Of a DNA stretch of 7,633 bases, positions 1 to 7,633 are shown in pieces. How positions within the stretch are numbered: position 1 is the stretch's first letter; every line of letters begins with the position of its first letter. A program made the translations under genes and the position numbers. The stretch lies in contig JASLEF010000009.1 in NCBI GenBank assembly GCA_030151245.1, positions 1-7,633 on the forward strand, read 5' to 3'. The notes under the pieces were generated by a model. That model saw only the letters and a program-made list of their open reading frames with translations. It was not told the origin of the DNA and did no database searches. The DNA comes from Ignatzschineria sp. (lineage in GTDB: Bacteria; Pseudomonadota; Gammaproteobacteria; Cardiobacteriales; Wohlfahrtiimonadaceae).

Positions 1-1349
<1,349 letters not shown>

Positions 1350-1525
1350 AAATTTCCTCATGGTGTTATTAGATAAAAATAGGGTTGTTAGAGATCTTAG
1401 AAGTAAAGGTGTCTTTGCCACTAAGTCATGCTCTAAATGTGAGTTATTAAAAATAGAATCCCTATCTAAACATCATAGCGTACTTGTCAATAGCTTTTAG
1501 TGAAATAGATTTTATTGGATTGGTT

Positions 1526-1555
1526 TTGAAGGTTTTTTTAATAGTCTTTTATGAT
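1526..1555 (+). promoter_or_regulatory. Candidate sigma-70 promoter, distal, for metQ-like gene
   Basis: TTGAAG at 1526-1531 and TATGAT at 1550-1555 are separated by 18 bases. This would start transcription near 1562 and give a leader of about 155 bases. Both hexamers are near consensus, but the region is A+T-rich, so chance matches are likely. Confidence 0.35.
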
Positions 1556-1613
1556 TTTAAAATCCCTGTGAATGATGCTGGAGTTGCTCACTCTGTTTTT
1601 ATTAGGAAATAGG

Positions 1614-1643
1614 TTGAATGTTATAACCATTTATCGGTATACT
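1614..1643 (+). promoter_or_regulatory. Candidate sigma-70 promoter, proximal, for metQ-like gene
   Basis: TTGAAT at 1614-1619 and TATACT at 1638-1643 have an 18-base spacer. They lie about 75 bases before the chosen ATG. This is the better placed of two candidates. If it is used, the upstream ATG codons from 1572 cannot be the start, which agrees with the signal-peptide evidence. Confidence 0.42.
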
Positions 1644-1718
1644 TTAATATCTTTATTTAAAGCATATATGTTTAGTTTTTTGAGCGGTATTTTTGAGTCA
1701 CAATTAAAGGGGGATGTG

Positions 1719-2528
1719 ATGAAGCGATGGGGGTTAAGGATAGTAACATTGCTAGTGAGTGTTTCTTTATTGTTTGGTTGTTCTAATAAAGAAGATGATA
1801 AAACGATTATTATGGGGGTTTCTCCAGGGCCTTATGATGAGCTTTTTGATATTGCGATTTTACCGATATTAGAAAAAGAGGGGTATACCATTAAACACCT
1901 TAATTTCTCGGCGTTATTAGAGGCGAATATTGCGATGAGTGAGAATGCTGTGGATGTTGTTGTTTCTCAGCATGCGGGGTTTATGAAGGTATTTAATATG
2001 CAGCGGGGAACGGATCTCGTGGCGATTCAAAAAATTCCTACAGTGCCCGCAGGTCTCTTTTCTCATCGACATGATGCTTTAACAGATGTTACAGAAAAGA
2101 TGACGATCTTGATCCCTCAAGATGCCTCAAATGCTGCAAGAGCTTATGGGTTATTAGCTAAAGTAGGATGGATTACATTGAAGCCAGACATAAATCTGAT
2201 GCAAGCTTCGAAAAATGATATTGCAGATAACCCTTATCAACTCAATATTAAAGAGGTTGATTCTAGTCTTATTCCTAGAATTTTAGATGATGCTGACTTT
2301 GCGGTAATCCCAGGTAGCATTGTTTGGCTCGGAAAGCTAGACCCAAGTGAGGTATTAGCACAGGAGACATTGTTAGACGATCTCTATCTGCAAGTGGTAA
2401 TCCGTGGAGAAGATAGAGATAGTGCGTGGGCAAAAGCGATTATTCAAGCTTATAACTCTCCGGAGTTTAAAGCCTATATGGCAGCACATAATCAGAATAA
2501 TTATTGGATTTTACCACCAGAATTATAG
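1719..2528 (+). CDS. metQ: NlpA/MetQ-family substrate-binding lipoprotein
   Basis: I place the start at ATG 1719 (269 codons), preceded by AAAGGGGGA at 1706-1714. From there the protein begins MKRWGLRIVTLLVS and reaches a lipobox LFGC with the lipidated Cys at residue 21. Starting at 1572 would bury this signal. The mature part has the family pattern: IIMGVSPGPYDELFD near the N-terminus, VDVVVSQHAGFMK in the first lobe, then ILIPQDASNAARAYGLLAKVG, and a second lobe with ADFAVIPGSIVWLGK and VVIRGEDRDSAWAKAIIQAY. Length fits the roughly 270-residue family norm. MetQ binds methionine outside the inner membrane for the MetNI ABC importer. No metN or metI lies beside it, so the ligand is uncertain. 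NlpA paralogues are often orphans too. The gene is monocistronic by layout, diverging from znuA and converging on tilS. Confidence 0.85.
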   Translation: MKRWGLRIVTLLVSVSLLFGCSNKEDDKTIIMGVSPGPYDELFDIAILPILEKEGYTIKHLNFSALLEANIAMSENAVDVVVSQHAGFMKVFNMQRGTDLVAIQKIPTVPAGLFSHRHDALTDVTEKMTILIPQDASNAARAYGLLAKVGWITLKPDINLMQASKNDIADNPYQLNIKEVDSSLIPRILDDADFAVIPGSIVWLGKLDPSEVLAQETLLDDLYLQVVIRGEDRDSAWAKAIIQAYNSPEFKAYMAAHNQNNYWILPPEL

Positions 2529-2670
2529 GAGGAAGATTAAAGTCATTTAGTAAACGTTGAGCATGGGAATATCTCTTGATGTTTCTATAGTAAAGATTTT
2601 ATGTTGAAAGATGATATAAAAGTACTCTATTTTTAGCAGTTTCTCGTGATTAAATTTTGAATATTCATAG

Positions 2671-2720
2671 GACTCTAAAAAAGCGTAAAGAGCCCAAAAT
2701 GTTTTACGCTTTTTAGAGTC
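2671..2720. terminator. Bidirectional intrinsic terminator between convergent units
   Basis: Arms GACTCTAAAAAAGCGTAAA (2671-2689) and TTTACGCTTTTTAGAGTC (2703-2720) pair over about 18 bp with one extra A and a 13-base loop. The core GCGTAAA/TTTACGC stem is flanked by an A run on one side and a T run on the other, so it reads as a terminator in both directions. It lies downstream of the metQ-like gene (plus) and immediately after the last stop of the broken minus-strand gene at 2719. Confidence 0.8.
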
Positions 2721-2984
2721 ATTTCGCTTTAAGCTTCATCATTGTCGCAACTGCTGACACGAAAATGACCATATTCTGCAAAATATCTCTCCGTTGTGTC
2801 TCGGCTTTTAAAAGCATATGTAATAAGATTATTTCTCATCGATTTTCGATATTGTTAAAATTGCGCTCATAGGAGTCTTTTCTTGAGAGCTTGCTTTTTA
2901 AGAAGCCGGCTGTGTAAAAATAGAGCAGGTCGATAAGGCTTGACGATCATTAAATTCTCGAAAGATACTTAGAGATTTCGTCAT
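2719..2984 (-). pseudogene. Small broken gene downstream of tilS, family unknown
   Basis: An ATG at 2984-2982 opens MTKSLSIFREFNDRQA in one frame. Around 2934-2940 the coding appearance moves to the frame one base over, which reads LIDLLYFYTAGFLKSKLSRK and on to NNIENR. A TGA at 2838-2836 follows, after which the same frame continues EIILLHMLLKAETQRRD through to VATMMKLKAK and TGA at 2721-2719. Adding one base near GCCTTATC and reading through the TGA would restore about 88 residues. The restored C-terminus is basic and may be amphipathic. The final stop abuts the hairpin at 2671-2720, as expected for a gene end. There is no clear Shine-Dalgarno sequence before the ATG, so translation may depend on tilS, which ends 13 bases upstream. 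I do not recognise the family. The alternative is plain noncoding DNA with short chance frames. Confidence 0.42.
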
Positions 2985-2997
2985 CGCTGGTGATGCT

Positions 2998-4305
2998 TTA
3001 TTTTAAGACGGGAGATAGGCCTTCTACTTCTAGTTGGTCTTGTAGTATTTTTGAGAACCCTAAATGATTAATCCAAAGAATTTCTCCACTATCTTTATCT
3101 TTTAGTAACCAGCAGTTATCTCGTTCCCAAAGCGGTAAATTTTTTTCTTGTAGAAGTTTTCTTAAAAGTTGGCTTTTATCTCGGGTAAGGGGGTGAAAGC
3201 GTTCGCCCCCTTGTCGTTTCACAAGTTCTAGATTCATTTGATCCCAAAAATTTTGAGGTGGGCAATTGAAAGCTCTTTCAAAAACTAACGTGGGTTTAAT
3301 TGTGGAATCAGAAAGCGCTCTTAGGTAGAGATGCTCTTGAAAGTAGAAAATTCCAAAGTTCTCTAATTTAAAAAAGCTTTGATGAGTAGGAGTGTGTTGG
3401 ATAAAAACTCGGAAAAACTCCATCATTTGTCGCTGTGTAAAGATTAAGTTATCGGGGCGAATCCACGCTTGTAAAGCATTTTTCTGGCGGAGAAAAGAGA
3501 GTGTCTGTAATGAGGGGAGATGAATCAGGCGGCGGTCTGTATTTCGAGCAGAATTTATGGTGCTGATTTTACTTAAGTCTTCTTGTGCAACATCTTGAAG
3601 GAGATCATCAGCTTCCTGCATAAATTGTGTGACTTGATAAAATGCCGTCTCATATTTTGGGAACTCTTTTTCCATTGTTTTAAAGAGATTATTGCGGATA
3701 ATGTTTCGCTCCATATCATCAGCTTCATGATTGGTATAATCTTCCAGCCAAGGAAGGTTGAGTTTTGTGGCAGCTTCATAGAGTGATTTTTTAGAAATAG
3801 AGAGAAAGGGGCGAAAGAGCTCGATGGTATGGGGGCCAAATTCTACCTTATTAAAATCCCTCATCGCGCCAAGTCCTCGGACTCCCGAGCTACGAAGTAG
3901 GCGCTGCATCAGTGTTTCCGCTTGATCTGAGCGATGATGTCCGACGCAAAGAAGGGAGTTTTCCTGCATTGTTTCTCCAAACTTCAAGTAACGAGCTTCT
4001 CTGCCGGCTGCTTCTAAGCCTTTAGGGTCGTGATCATCAAAGTAGACTTCATAATGGAAGTGTTGAAAGCCATAGTGCGCTGCACGTTGTTTCGCAAAAT
4101 TGGCCCAAAGATGAGAGTATTCACCGTGCCAGTTATGATTGACATGAATGGTATAAATAGGTGGAAGATCTTCTTTAAAGATGGATAACCAGTGAAGCAG
4201 GGTATTTGAATCAACGCCAGCACTGAGAGCGACATAGAGCGCATTTTTTTGCTGTAATGTCTGTTTGTAGCGATTAAAAATTTCAAAATACCAAGGAGGT
4301 AACAT
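2998..4305 (-). CDS. tilS: tRNA(Ile)-lysidine synthase
   Basis: TilS attaches lysine to C34 of the CAU anticodon tRNA-Ile using ATP, which switches it to AUA decoding. It is essential in most bacteria. The 435-residue protein has the N-type ATP pyrophosphatase loop at residues 28-33, here SAGVDS instead of the usual SGGxDS. HVNHNWHGEYS follows, then EAAGREARY, the family block GHHRSDQAETLMQRLLRSSG, and RPFLSISKKSL leading to a WLEDYTNHEADDMERNIIRNN stretch. The C-terminal TilS domain is seen in RQGGERFHPLTRDKSQLLRK. Length matches gammaproteobacterial TilS. ATG 4305 is chosen. A TTG immediately before it at 4308 is closer to the ideal distance from GGAG and could also serve. The gene lies 148 bases downstream of tamA, and that gap contains a TATAAT at 4368-4373, so it may have its own promoter. 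Confidence 0.92.
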   Translation of the reverse strand: MLPPWYFEIFNRYKQTLQQKNALYVALSAGVDSNTLLHWLSIFKEDLPPIYTIHVNHNWHGEYSHLWANFAKQRAAHYGFQHFHYEVYFDDHDPKGLEAAGREARYLKFGETMQENSLLCVGHHRSDQAETLMQRLLRSSGVRGLGAMRDFNKVEFGPHTIELFRPFLSISKKSLYEAATKLNLPWLEDYTNHEADDMERNIIRNNLFKTMEKEFPKYETAFYQVTQFMQEADDLLQDVAQEDLSKISTINSARNTDRRLIHLPSLQTLSFLRQKNALQAWIRPDNLIFTQRQMMEFFRVFIQHTPTHQSFFKLENFGIFYFQEHLYLRALSDSTIKPTLVFERAFNCPPQNFWDQMNLELVKRQGGERFHPLTRDKSQLLRKLLQEKNLPLWERDNCWLLKDKDSGEILWINHLGFSKILQDQLEVEGLSPVLK

Positions 4306-4367
4306 CAATAAAATCTCCAGAAAGATGAAAAGCTAAATGAGGTTAGTAATGGCTGTGATGGGCATAC

Positions 4368-4395
4368 ATTATAATCTGAAGCAGGAAGCGTTAAG
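4368..4395 (-). promoter_or_regulatory. Candidate promoter for tilS
   Basis: The minus strand shows a perfect TATAAT at 4373-4368. A weak -35, CTTAAC, lies 16 bases upstream (4395-4390). It is about 65 bases before the tilS start, in the only noncoding gap between tamA and tilS. The -35 match is poor, so support comes mostly from the -10 and the location. Confidence 0.38.
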
Positions 4396-4453
4396 CCATG
4401 TTTCAGGTTGTTATTATCGTGTTGAATTTGGATCTCTAAAAAAATTTATATAA

Positions 4454-6238
4454 TTAAATCTCTAAGCCGATATTGAGATGTAAGCGCACGGTATCGCCAA
4501 ATTCTTTATCGAAACCATGGGCGAGATCAAGCTTTACAGCACCAATTTGTGAATACCAACGAATCCCAGCACCTGCGCCATATTTTAAATCAATTTTACT
4601 ATTATAAGCATCACCGGCATCAATAAATGTGGCAATAGCAAAATTAGGGGAGAGTTTATGCTCATATTCAATACTGGCGATTGCAAGCTTCTTCCCTCCG
4701 TAAATTTCTCCATTATAGCCTTTTTCTCCAATACCATCGTATTTGTAACCTCGAACGGTATTATCGCCTCCGGTATAGAAGCGGAGACTTGGCGGAAGTT
4801 TATTTAAATCTTCCGTTTTAATGGTGGTATTGCCGAGTGTTCCTCGAACTAAAAAGCGATTGTTCTCTCCTAAAGGAATAAAGGTATGTAAGCCAATACT
4901 CGCTTGAATAAAGGAGATATCAGATCCCGCTGAATCAATAGCGCCACGAACTTTACCTTCAATTTTAAAACCAAATTGATTGAAAGGAATCGTTGCTGCT
5001 GATTTCCATTCTCCATAGAATGTAGGCACTAACAGCTTACTGTTCTGCTTGTTCCCACTAACATCTCTAAAACGGTCATATTGATAATGGAGAGAGTAGC
5101 CATATTGATATCGATCTCGAGTTCTCTCTTTAGATGTTCCCACTAAATAAGTGGTGTAGTCTTTTGTCGAGGTATCTTCAAAGTCATAATTAAAGTAGAT
5201 ATTGTAAGCATCTTGGGTAGGATCTGATCCCGGTATTTGGTAATTGATGGTTGCATCCCGTTTTTTTTGACCCAAAAGGAAACTTGTATTGAGTTTATGA
5301 CCATATCGATTGATATAGTGCCAATTGAGCCCGCCCATAATTTTAGGACCAATATCTGAAGAGTACCCAACGCCGAGTGTTAAAGTACGCTGTTTTCGCG
5401 GGCGAAGATAGATATCTAGAGGAACCTCTTTGGTCTCATAGTTGGTTTTAGGAACAATCATGACATCTTCGAAGTAATTAGTCTCATTGAAGGTTGATTG
5501 CAGCTGTACCAGTTTTTGGTCACTATAATCATTGTTTTCTCGCATATTATGGAGAAAACGTTCTAAAAATTCATTGGCAAAATATTCTTGATGAAACGTA
5601 GAGCTGCCGAAGTAATAGCGAGCGCCGAGCGTCATCTGGAGATTGATATCTGCCTCATATTTGTTGAGATTTACAATGAGCTCATGATGAGGGTAAAAGG
5701 CATCAAAATAGCCGAGTTCAGAAGCTTTTTGTGAAAGCTTACTCTTGGTGGACTCATACTGTGTGTGGTTGAGTGGAGAACCAACTTTTAATTTGCTGCT
5801 GCTAATAATTTTATTAAATGCTTTGTATTCACTCTTAGATTCTTTAGTCTGACGTGCTTTGAGAGCGTCGAGATCAGTGACACCAAGAATGACCTGTCCA
5901 ATTGGGATTTGTTTGCCGGGATCGACATGATAAGAGACGGCAATAAGATCTTTTTGAAAGAGGAGATCTCCAGTTATTTTAGCTCTGTAAAAGCCATAAG
6001 GTTGTAGTGCATCCGCAATCTGTTTTACACCTTCTTCATAGAGCCATTGAATACGTAACTCCGAAGGGGCATTTTTACCATTTAAGGCATAGATCTCTGC
6101 CGCATTTTGAGCATTTTCTAATGCTTTTTTATGCGAAATTCCATCTATCACCACTTCCATTTTTTTCTCCGCGACAGAGAAAGTGAAAAGAGAAGTGCAG
6201 AGAATGACAAAGGGGAGGAGCAGTTTGATCTTTTTCAT
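4454..6238 (-). CDS. tamA: Translocation and assembly module outer-membrane protein TamA (Omp85 family)
   Basis: TamA is an outer-membrane barrel that works with inner-membrane-anchored TamB to help insert outer-membrane proteins, including autotransporters, and in lipid transport to the outer membrane. The 594-residue protein starts with a signal peptide (MKKIKLLLPFVILCTSLFTF, cleavage near residue 23). About three POTRA-type repeats follow up to roughly residue 280, visible in YEEGVKQIADALQPYGFYRAK and KLSQKASELGYFDA. The rest is a beta barrel with alternating aromatic strands, such as LTLGVGYSSDIGPKIMGGLN. The Omp85 hallmark VRGY lies at 495-498, within GGDNTVRGYKYDG. Size fits TamA (about 580) better than BamA (about 800, five POTRA). 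The protein ends LHLNIGLEI, without the usual terminal Phe. tamB is not next to it, as tilS follows instead. A hairpin lies 7 bases before the ATG and no good Shine-Dalgarno sequence is visible. A TTGACA lies on the minus strand at 6318-6313, without a clear -10. Confidence 0.87.
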   Translation of the reverse strand: MKKIKLLLPFVILCTSLFTFSVAEKKMEVVIDGISHKKALENAQNAAEIYALNGKNAPSELRIQWLYEEGVKQIADALQPYGFYRAKITGDLLFQKDLIAVSYHVDPGKQIPIGQVILGVTDLDALKARQTKESKSEYKAFNKIISSSKLKVGSPLNHTQYESTKSKLSQKASELGYFDAFYPHHELIVNLNKYEADINLQMTLGARYYFGSSTFHQEYFANEFLERFLHNMRENNDYSDQKLVQLQSTFNETNYFEDVMIVPKTNYETKEVPLDIYLRPRKQRTLTLGVGYSSDIGPKIMGGLNWHYINRYGHKLNTSFLLGQKKRDATINYQIPGSDPTQDAYNIYFNYDFEDTSTKDYTTYLVGTSKERTRDRYQYGYSLHYQYDRFRDVSGNKQNSKLLVPTFYGEWKSAATIPFNQFGFKIEGKVRGAIDSAGSDISFIQASIGLHTFIPLGENNRFLVRGTLGNTTIKTEDLNKLPPSLRFYTGGDNTVRGYKYDGIGEKGYNGEIYGGKKLAIASIEYEHKLSPNFAIATFIDAGDAYNSKIDLKYGAGAGIRWYSQIGAVKLDLAHGFDKEFGDTVRLHLNIGLEI

Positions 6239-6245
6239 AAAATAG

Positions 6246-6270
6246 CGCCGTTAAGTTTTAGTTAACGGCG
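6246..6270 (-). terminator. Hairpin between lysC and tamA, weak terminator or tamA leader structure
   Basis: A perfect 9-bp inverted repeat, CGCCGTTAA (6246-6254) and TTAACGGCG (6262-6270), encloses a 7-base loop. On the minus strand it is preceded by AAAAAAGGATTT and followed by CTATTTT and then the tamA ATG. It could end the lysC transcript, though the T run is short and interrupted. Because only 7 bases separate it from the start codon, it also occupies the place where the tamA ribosome site should be. Confidence 0.6.
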
Positions 6271-6336
6271 AAATCCTTTTTTATAAATATTGACTTAAAT
6301 AATAATCGTAAATGTCAAATAAAGATACGGCGAACA

Positions 6337-6813
6337 TTACTCATCAAGCTTGAAAGCATCGTGAAGTGTTCTCACGGCAAGCTCATGGTATTTGCTATCG
6401 ATAATGACGGATACTTTGATTTCAGAGGTTGAAATCATTTTGATATTAATTTTTTCATTGGCAAGCGCTTTAAACATTAAGCTAGCAACACCTGCATGTG
6501 AGCGCATTCCAAGGCCTACAAGAGATACTTTTACGATATCTTTGTCACCAAGAACTTTACGAGCACCCATCTCTTTTGCTGTTTTTTCAGTGATCTCTAA
6601 AGCGCGATCAAAGTCTGTTTCATTGGTGGTGAAGGTAAAATCAGTCGTGCCATCTTGTGAGATATTTTGAACGATCATATCGACTTCAATATTGGCATCA
6701 CTGATCTGCTCAAGAATATTAAAAGCGATACCAGGTTGATCTGGAACACCGAGCACGGTAATTTTTGCTTCATTTTTACTTGTTGCAACACCTGAGATAA
6801 TGGCTGCTTCCAT
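6337..6813 (-). CDS. Aspartate kinase beta subunit from internal in-frame start
   Basis: Codon 249 of lysC is ATG (6813-6811), preceded by AAAAGGA with AGGA at 6824-6821 and a 7-base gap. This ribosome site is as good as that of the full-length start. The product would be 158 residues, MEAAIISGVATSK onward, comprising just the two ACT domains. In Bacillus subtilis aspartokinase II and Corynebacterium glutamicum LysC, an in-frame internal start at about codon 246-250 makes the regulatory beta subunit of an alpha2beta2 enzyme. Position and length here agree closely. Use of the start is inferred, not shown. Confidence 0.6.
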   Translation of the reverse strand: MEAAIISGVATSKNEAKITVLGVPDQPGIAFNILEQISDANIEVDMIVQNISQDGTTDFTFTTNETDFDRALEITEKTAKEMGARKVLGDKDIVKVSLVGLGMRSHAGVASLMFKALANEKINIKMISTSEIKVSVIIDSKYHELAVRTLHDAFKLDE

Positions 6814-7557
6814 GTCAATATCCTTTTCTGTAGTAATAAGTGTACCTTCGCCTTCTTCGATCAAAGAAGAGAGAACACGAAGCGGTACATTGTTCTTTGC
6901 GGCAAGCTCTACTGAGCGAATTTGTAATACTTTTGAACCTAAACTTGAGAGTTCAAGCATCTCTTCAAATGCGATTTTATCAAGTTTACGAGCTTTTGGC
7001 TCAATACGTGGATCCGTTGTGTAAACGCCATCCACATCAGTGAAGATTTGGCATTCTGTGGCCTTTAAGCGCGCCGCTAATGCCACGGCTGTTGTATCTG
7101 ATCCGCCGCGACCGAGGGTCGTGACTGAGCCATCTTCTGTTACTCCTTGGAATCCAGCAACAACAACGACATAACCATTGTTTAAGTCCGCTTCCATGGC
7201 AGAGGTATCAATATTTTTAATTCGGGCTTTGGTATGAACTTGGTCTGTTAAAATTCGCGCTTGGTCACCATTATAAGATTTAGCTTTAATGCCCATTGCT
7301 TCGAGAGCAATACATAAAAGAGAAATACTGACCTGCTCTCCGGTTGATACTAAAGCATCCATTTCTCTTGGATTGGGGCGTTTGGTTAATCCATGTGCAA
7401 GTTGTATGAGGCGGTCTGTTTCTCCTGACATTGCCGAGAGAACCACGACCATTTTATTTCCTTTTTCGTGATATTTTTGAATACGACGTGCAACATTCTG
7501 AATACGTTCAATATTTGCAACAGAACTACCGCCATATTTTTGTACTAACAGAGTCAT
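6337..7557 (-). CDS. lysC: Aspartate kinase, monofunctional, alpha subunit
   Basis: Aspartokinase phosphorylates L-aspartate with ATP, the first step toward lysine, diaminopimelate, threonine and methionine. The 406-residue protein shows the amino-acid kinase motif KYGGSS at 7-12, LVSTGEQVS around 69-77, the ATP/substrate block GRGGSDTTAVALAARL at 149-164 and FTDVDGVYTTDPR at 172-184. Two ACT regulatory domains follow, beginning near ITVLGVPDQPG (266) and VSLVGLGMRSHAG (344). The size and lack of a homoserine dehydrogenase domain match the Pseudomonas/Bacillus LysC type, typically feedback-inhibited by lysine and/or threonine. ATG 7557 is preceded by GCAGGAT at good spacing. An internal start at 6813 likely gives a separate beta subunit. 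Two TATAAT hexamers upstream are listed separately. Too little upstream sequence is present to judge a lysine riboswitch. Which amino acid inhibits it cannot be told from the sequence. Confidence 0.95.
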   Translation of the reverse strand: MTLLVQKYGGSSVANIERIQNVARRIQKYHEKGNKMVVVLSAMSGETDRLIQLAHGLTKRPNPREMDALVSTGEQVSISLLCIALEAMGIKAKSYNGDQARILTDQVHTKARIKNIDTSAMEADLNNGYVVVVAGFQGVTEDGSVTTLGRGGSDTTAVALAARLKATECQIFTDVDGVYTTDPRIEPKARKLDKIAFEEMLELSSLGSKVLQIRSVELAAKNNVPLRVLSSLIEEGEGTLITTEKDIDMEAAIISGVATSKNEAKITVLGVPDQPGIAFNILEQISDANIEVDMIVQNISQDGTTDFTFTTNETDFDRALEITEKTAKEMGARKVLGDKDIVKVSLVGLGMRSHAGVASLMFKALANEKINIKMISTSEIKVSVIIDSKYHELAVRTLHDAFKLDE

Positions 7558-7578
7558 TTAATTTATCCTGCCTTATGA

Positions 7579-7596
7579 ATTATAAGTCCGATTATA
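7579..7596 (-). promoter_or_regulatory. Possible -10 elements upstream of lysC
   Basis: Two TATAAT hexamers lie on the minus strand at 7596-7591 and 7584-7579, 22 to 39 bases before the lysC ATG. Neither has a good -35 at 16-18 bases within the visible sequence. The nearer one would leave a very short leader. Confidence 0.3.
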
Positions 7597-7633
7597 AAGA
7601 TCGCCTATTATCGAGGGATCAGCTTATAAATAT

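Larger units (their letters stand above)
1350..1718. other. Divergent intergenic region between znuA and the metQ-like gene
   Basis: About 370 bases of A+T-rich DNA separate the divergent starts at 1349 (minus) and 1719 (plus). It holds the znuA Shine-Dalgarno sequence, a TTGACA on the minus strand at 1485-1490, and two candidate plus-strand promoters (listed separately). An in-frame extension of the plus-strand gene back to ATG 1572 is possible but lacks a signal-peptide-like start. I see no RNA gene, riboswitch or repeat. Confidence 0.6.

Noticed and set aside
1350..1500. Zur operator upstream of znuA
   Set aside because: Only weak short inverted matches (ATAG/CTAT around 1452-1465) are present. 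Nothing resembles the long Zur palindrome.
1572..1718. 49-codon N-terminal extension of the metQ-like protein
   Set aside because: It would place the lipoprotein signal inside the protein. A good ribosome site directly precedes ATG 1719, and a candidate promoter lies within the extension.
4440..4460. Terminator at the end of tamA (ATTTA/TAAAT followed by a T run)
   Set aside because: The stem is only five A-T pairs, too weak to call.
6392..6670. Plus-strand frame opposite lysC
   Set aside because: It is the antisense shadow of the aspartokinase ACT domains, with no ribosome site or domain.

Overview
The window looks like two different genomes joined. From about position 1 to 845 the DNA is roughly two-thirds G+C by eye. 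Its minus strand encodes the front half of a heavy-metal P-type ATPase in a style typical of Burkholderia-like Betaproteobacteria. From about 1005 to the end the DNA is only about 40% G+C. It carries ordinary Gammaproteobacterial housekeeping genes (ZnuA-type zinc-binding protein, NlpA/MetQ lipoprotein, TilS, TamA, aspartokinase). The low G+C and gene types would fit something like the Cardiobacteriales (Ignatzschineria/Wohlfahrtiimonas group), but that placement is a guess.

The two parts meet inside a (His-Asp) codon repeat at 846-1004. The repeat keeps the frame open, so one uninterrupted minus-strand reading frame runs from the znuA start at 1349 off the left edge. It reads as a ZnuA N-terminus, then 53 alternating His/Asp residues, then the ATPase metal-binding and membrane domains. 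The abrupt change in composition inside a low-complexity repeat makes an assembly or contamination join the most likely explanation. A real recombination between two zinc-handling genes cannot be excluded from sequence alone.

The rest is orderly. 1350-1718 is a divergent intergenic region with candidate promoters for znuA (minus) and the metQ-like lipoprotein gene (plus, 1719-2528). A long inverted repeat at 2671-2720 sits between the converging transcription units. From the right edge, the minus strand carries lysC (7557-6337, with a well-placed internal start for a regulatory beta subunit at 6813), tamA (6238-4454), tilS (4305-2998) and a small broken gene (2984-2719). These four follow one another but are separated by gaps with their own promoter or hairpin signals, so they need not be one operon.

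Functionally the window holds metal uptake/efflux fragments, a probable amino-acid (methionine-type) import lipoprotein without its transporter, outer-membrane biogenesis, tRNA-Ile modification, and the entry step of lysine/threonine/methionine synthesis. I found no defence system, CRISPR array, complete mobile element, rRNA or tRNA. The most notable items are the chimeric junction, the aspartokinase internal start and the broken small gene.
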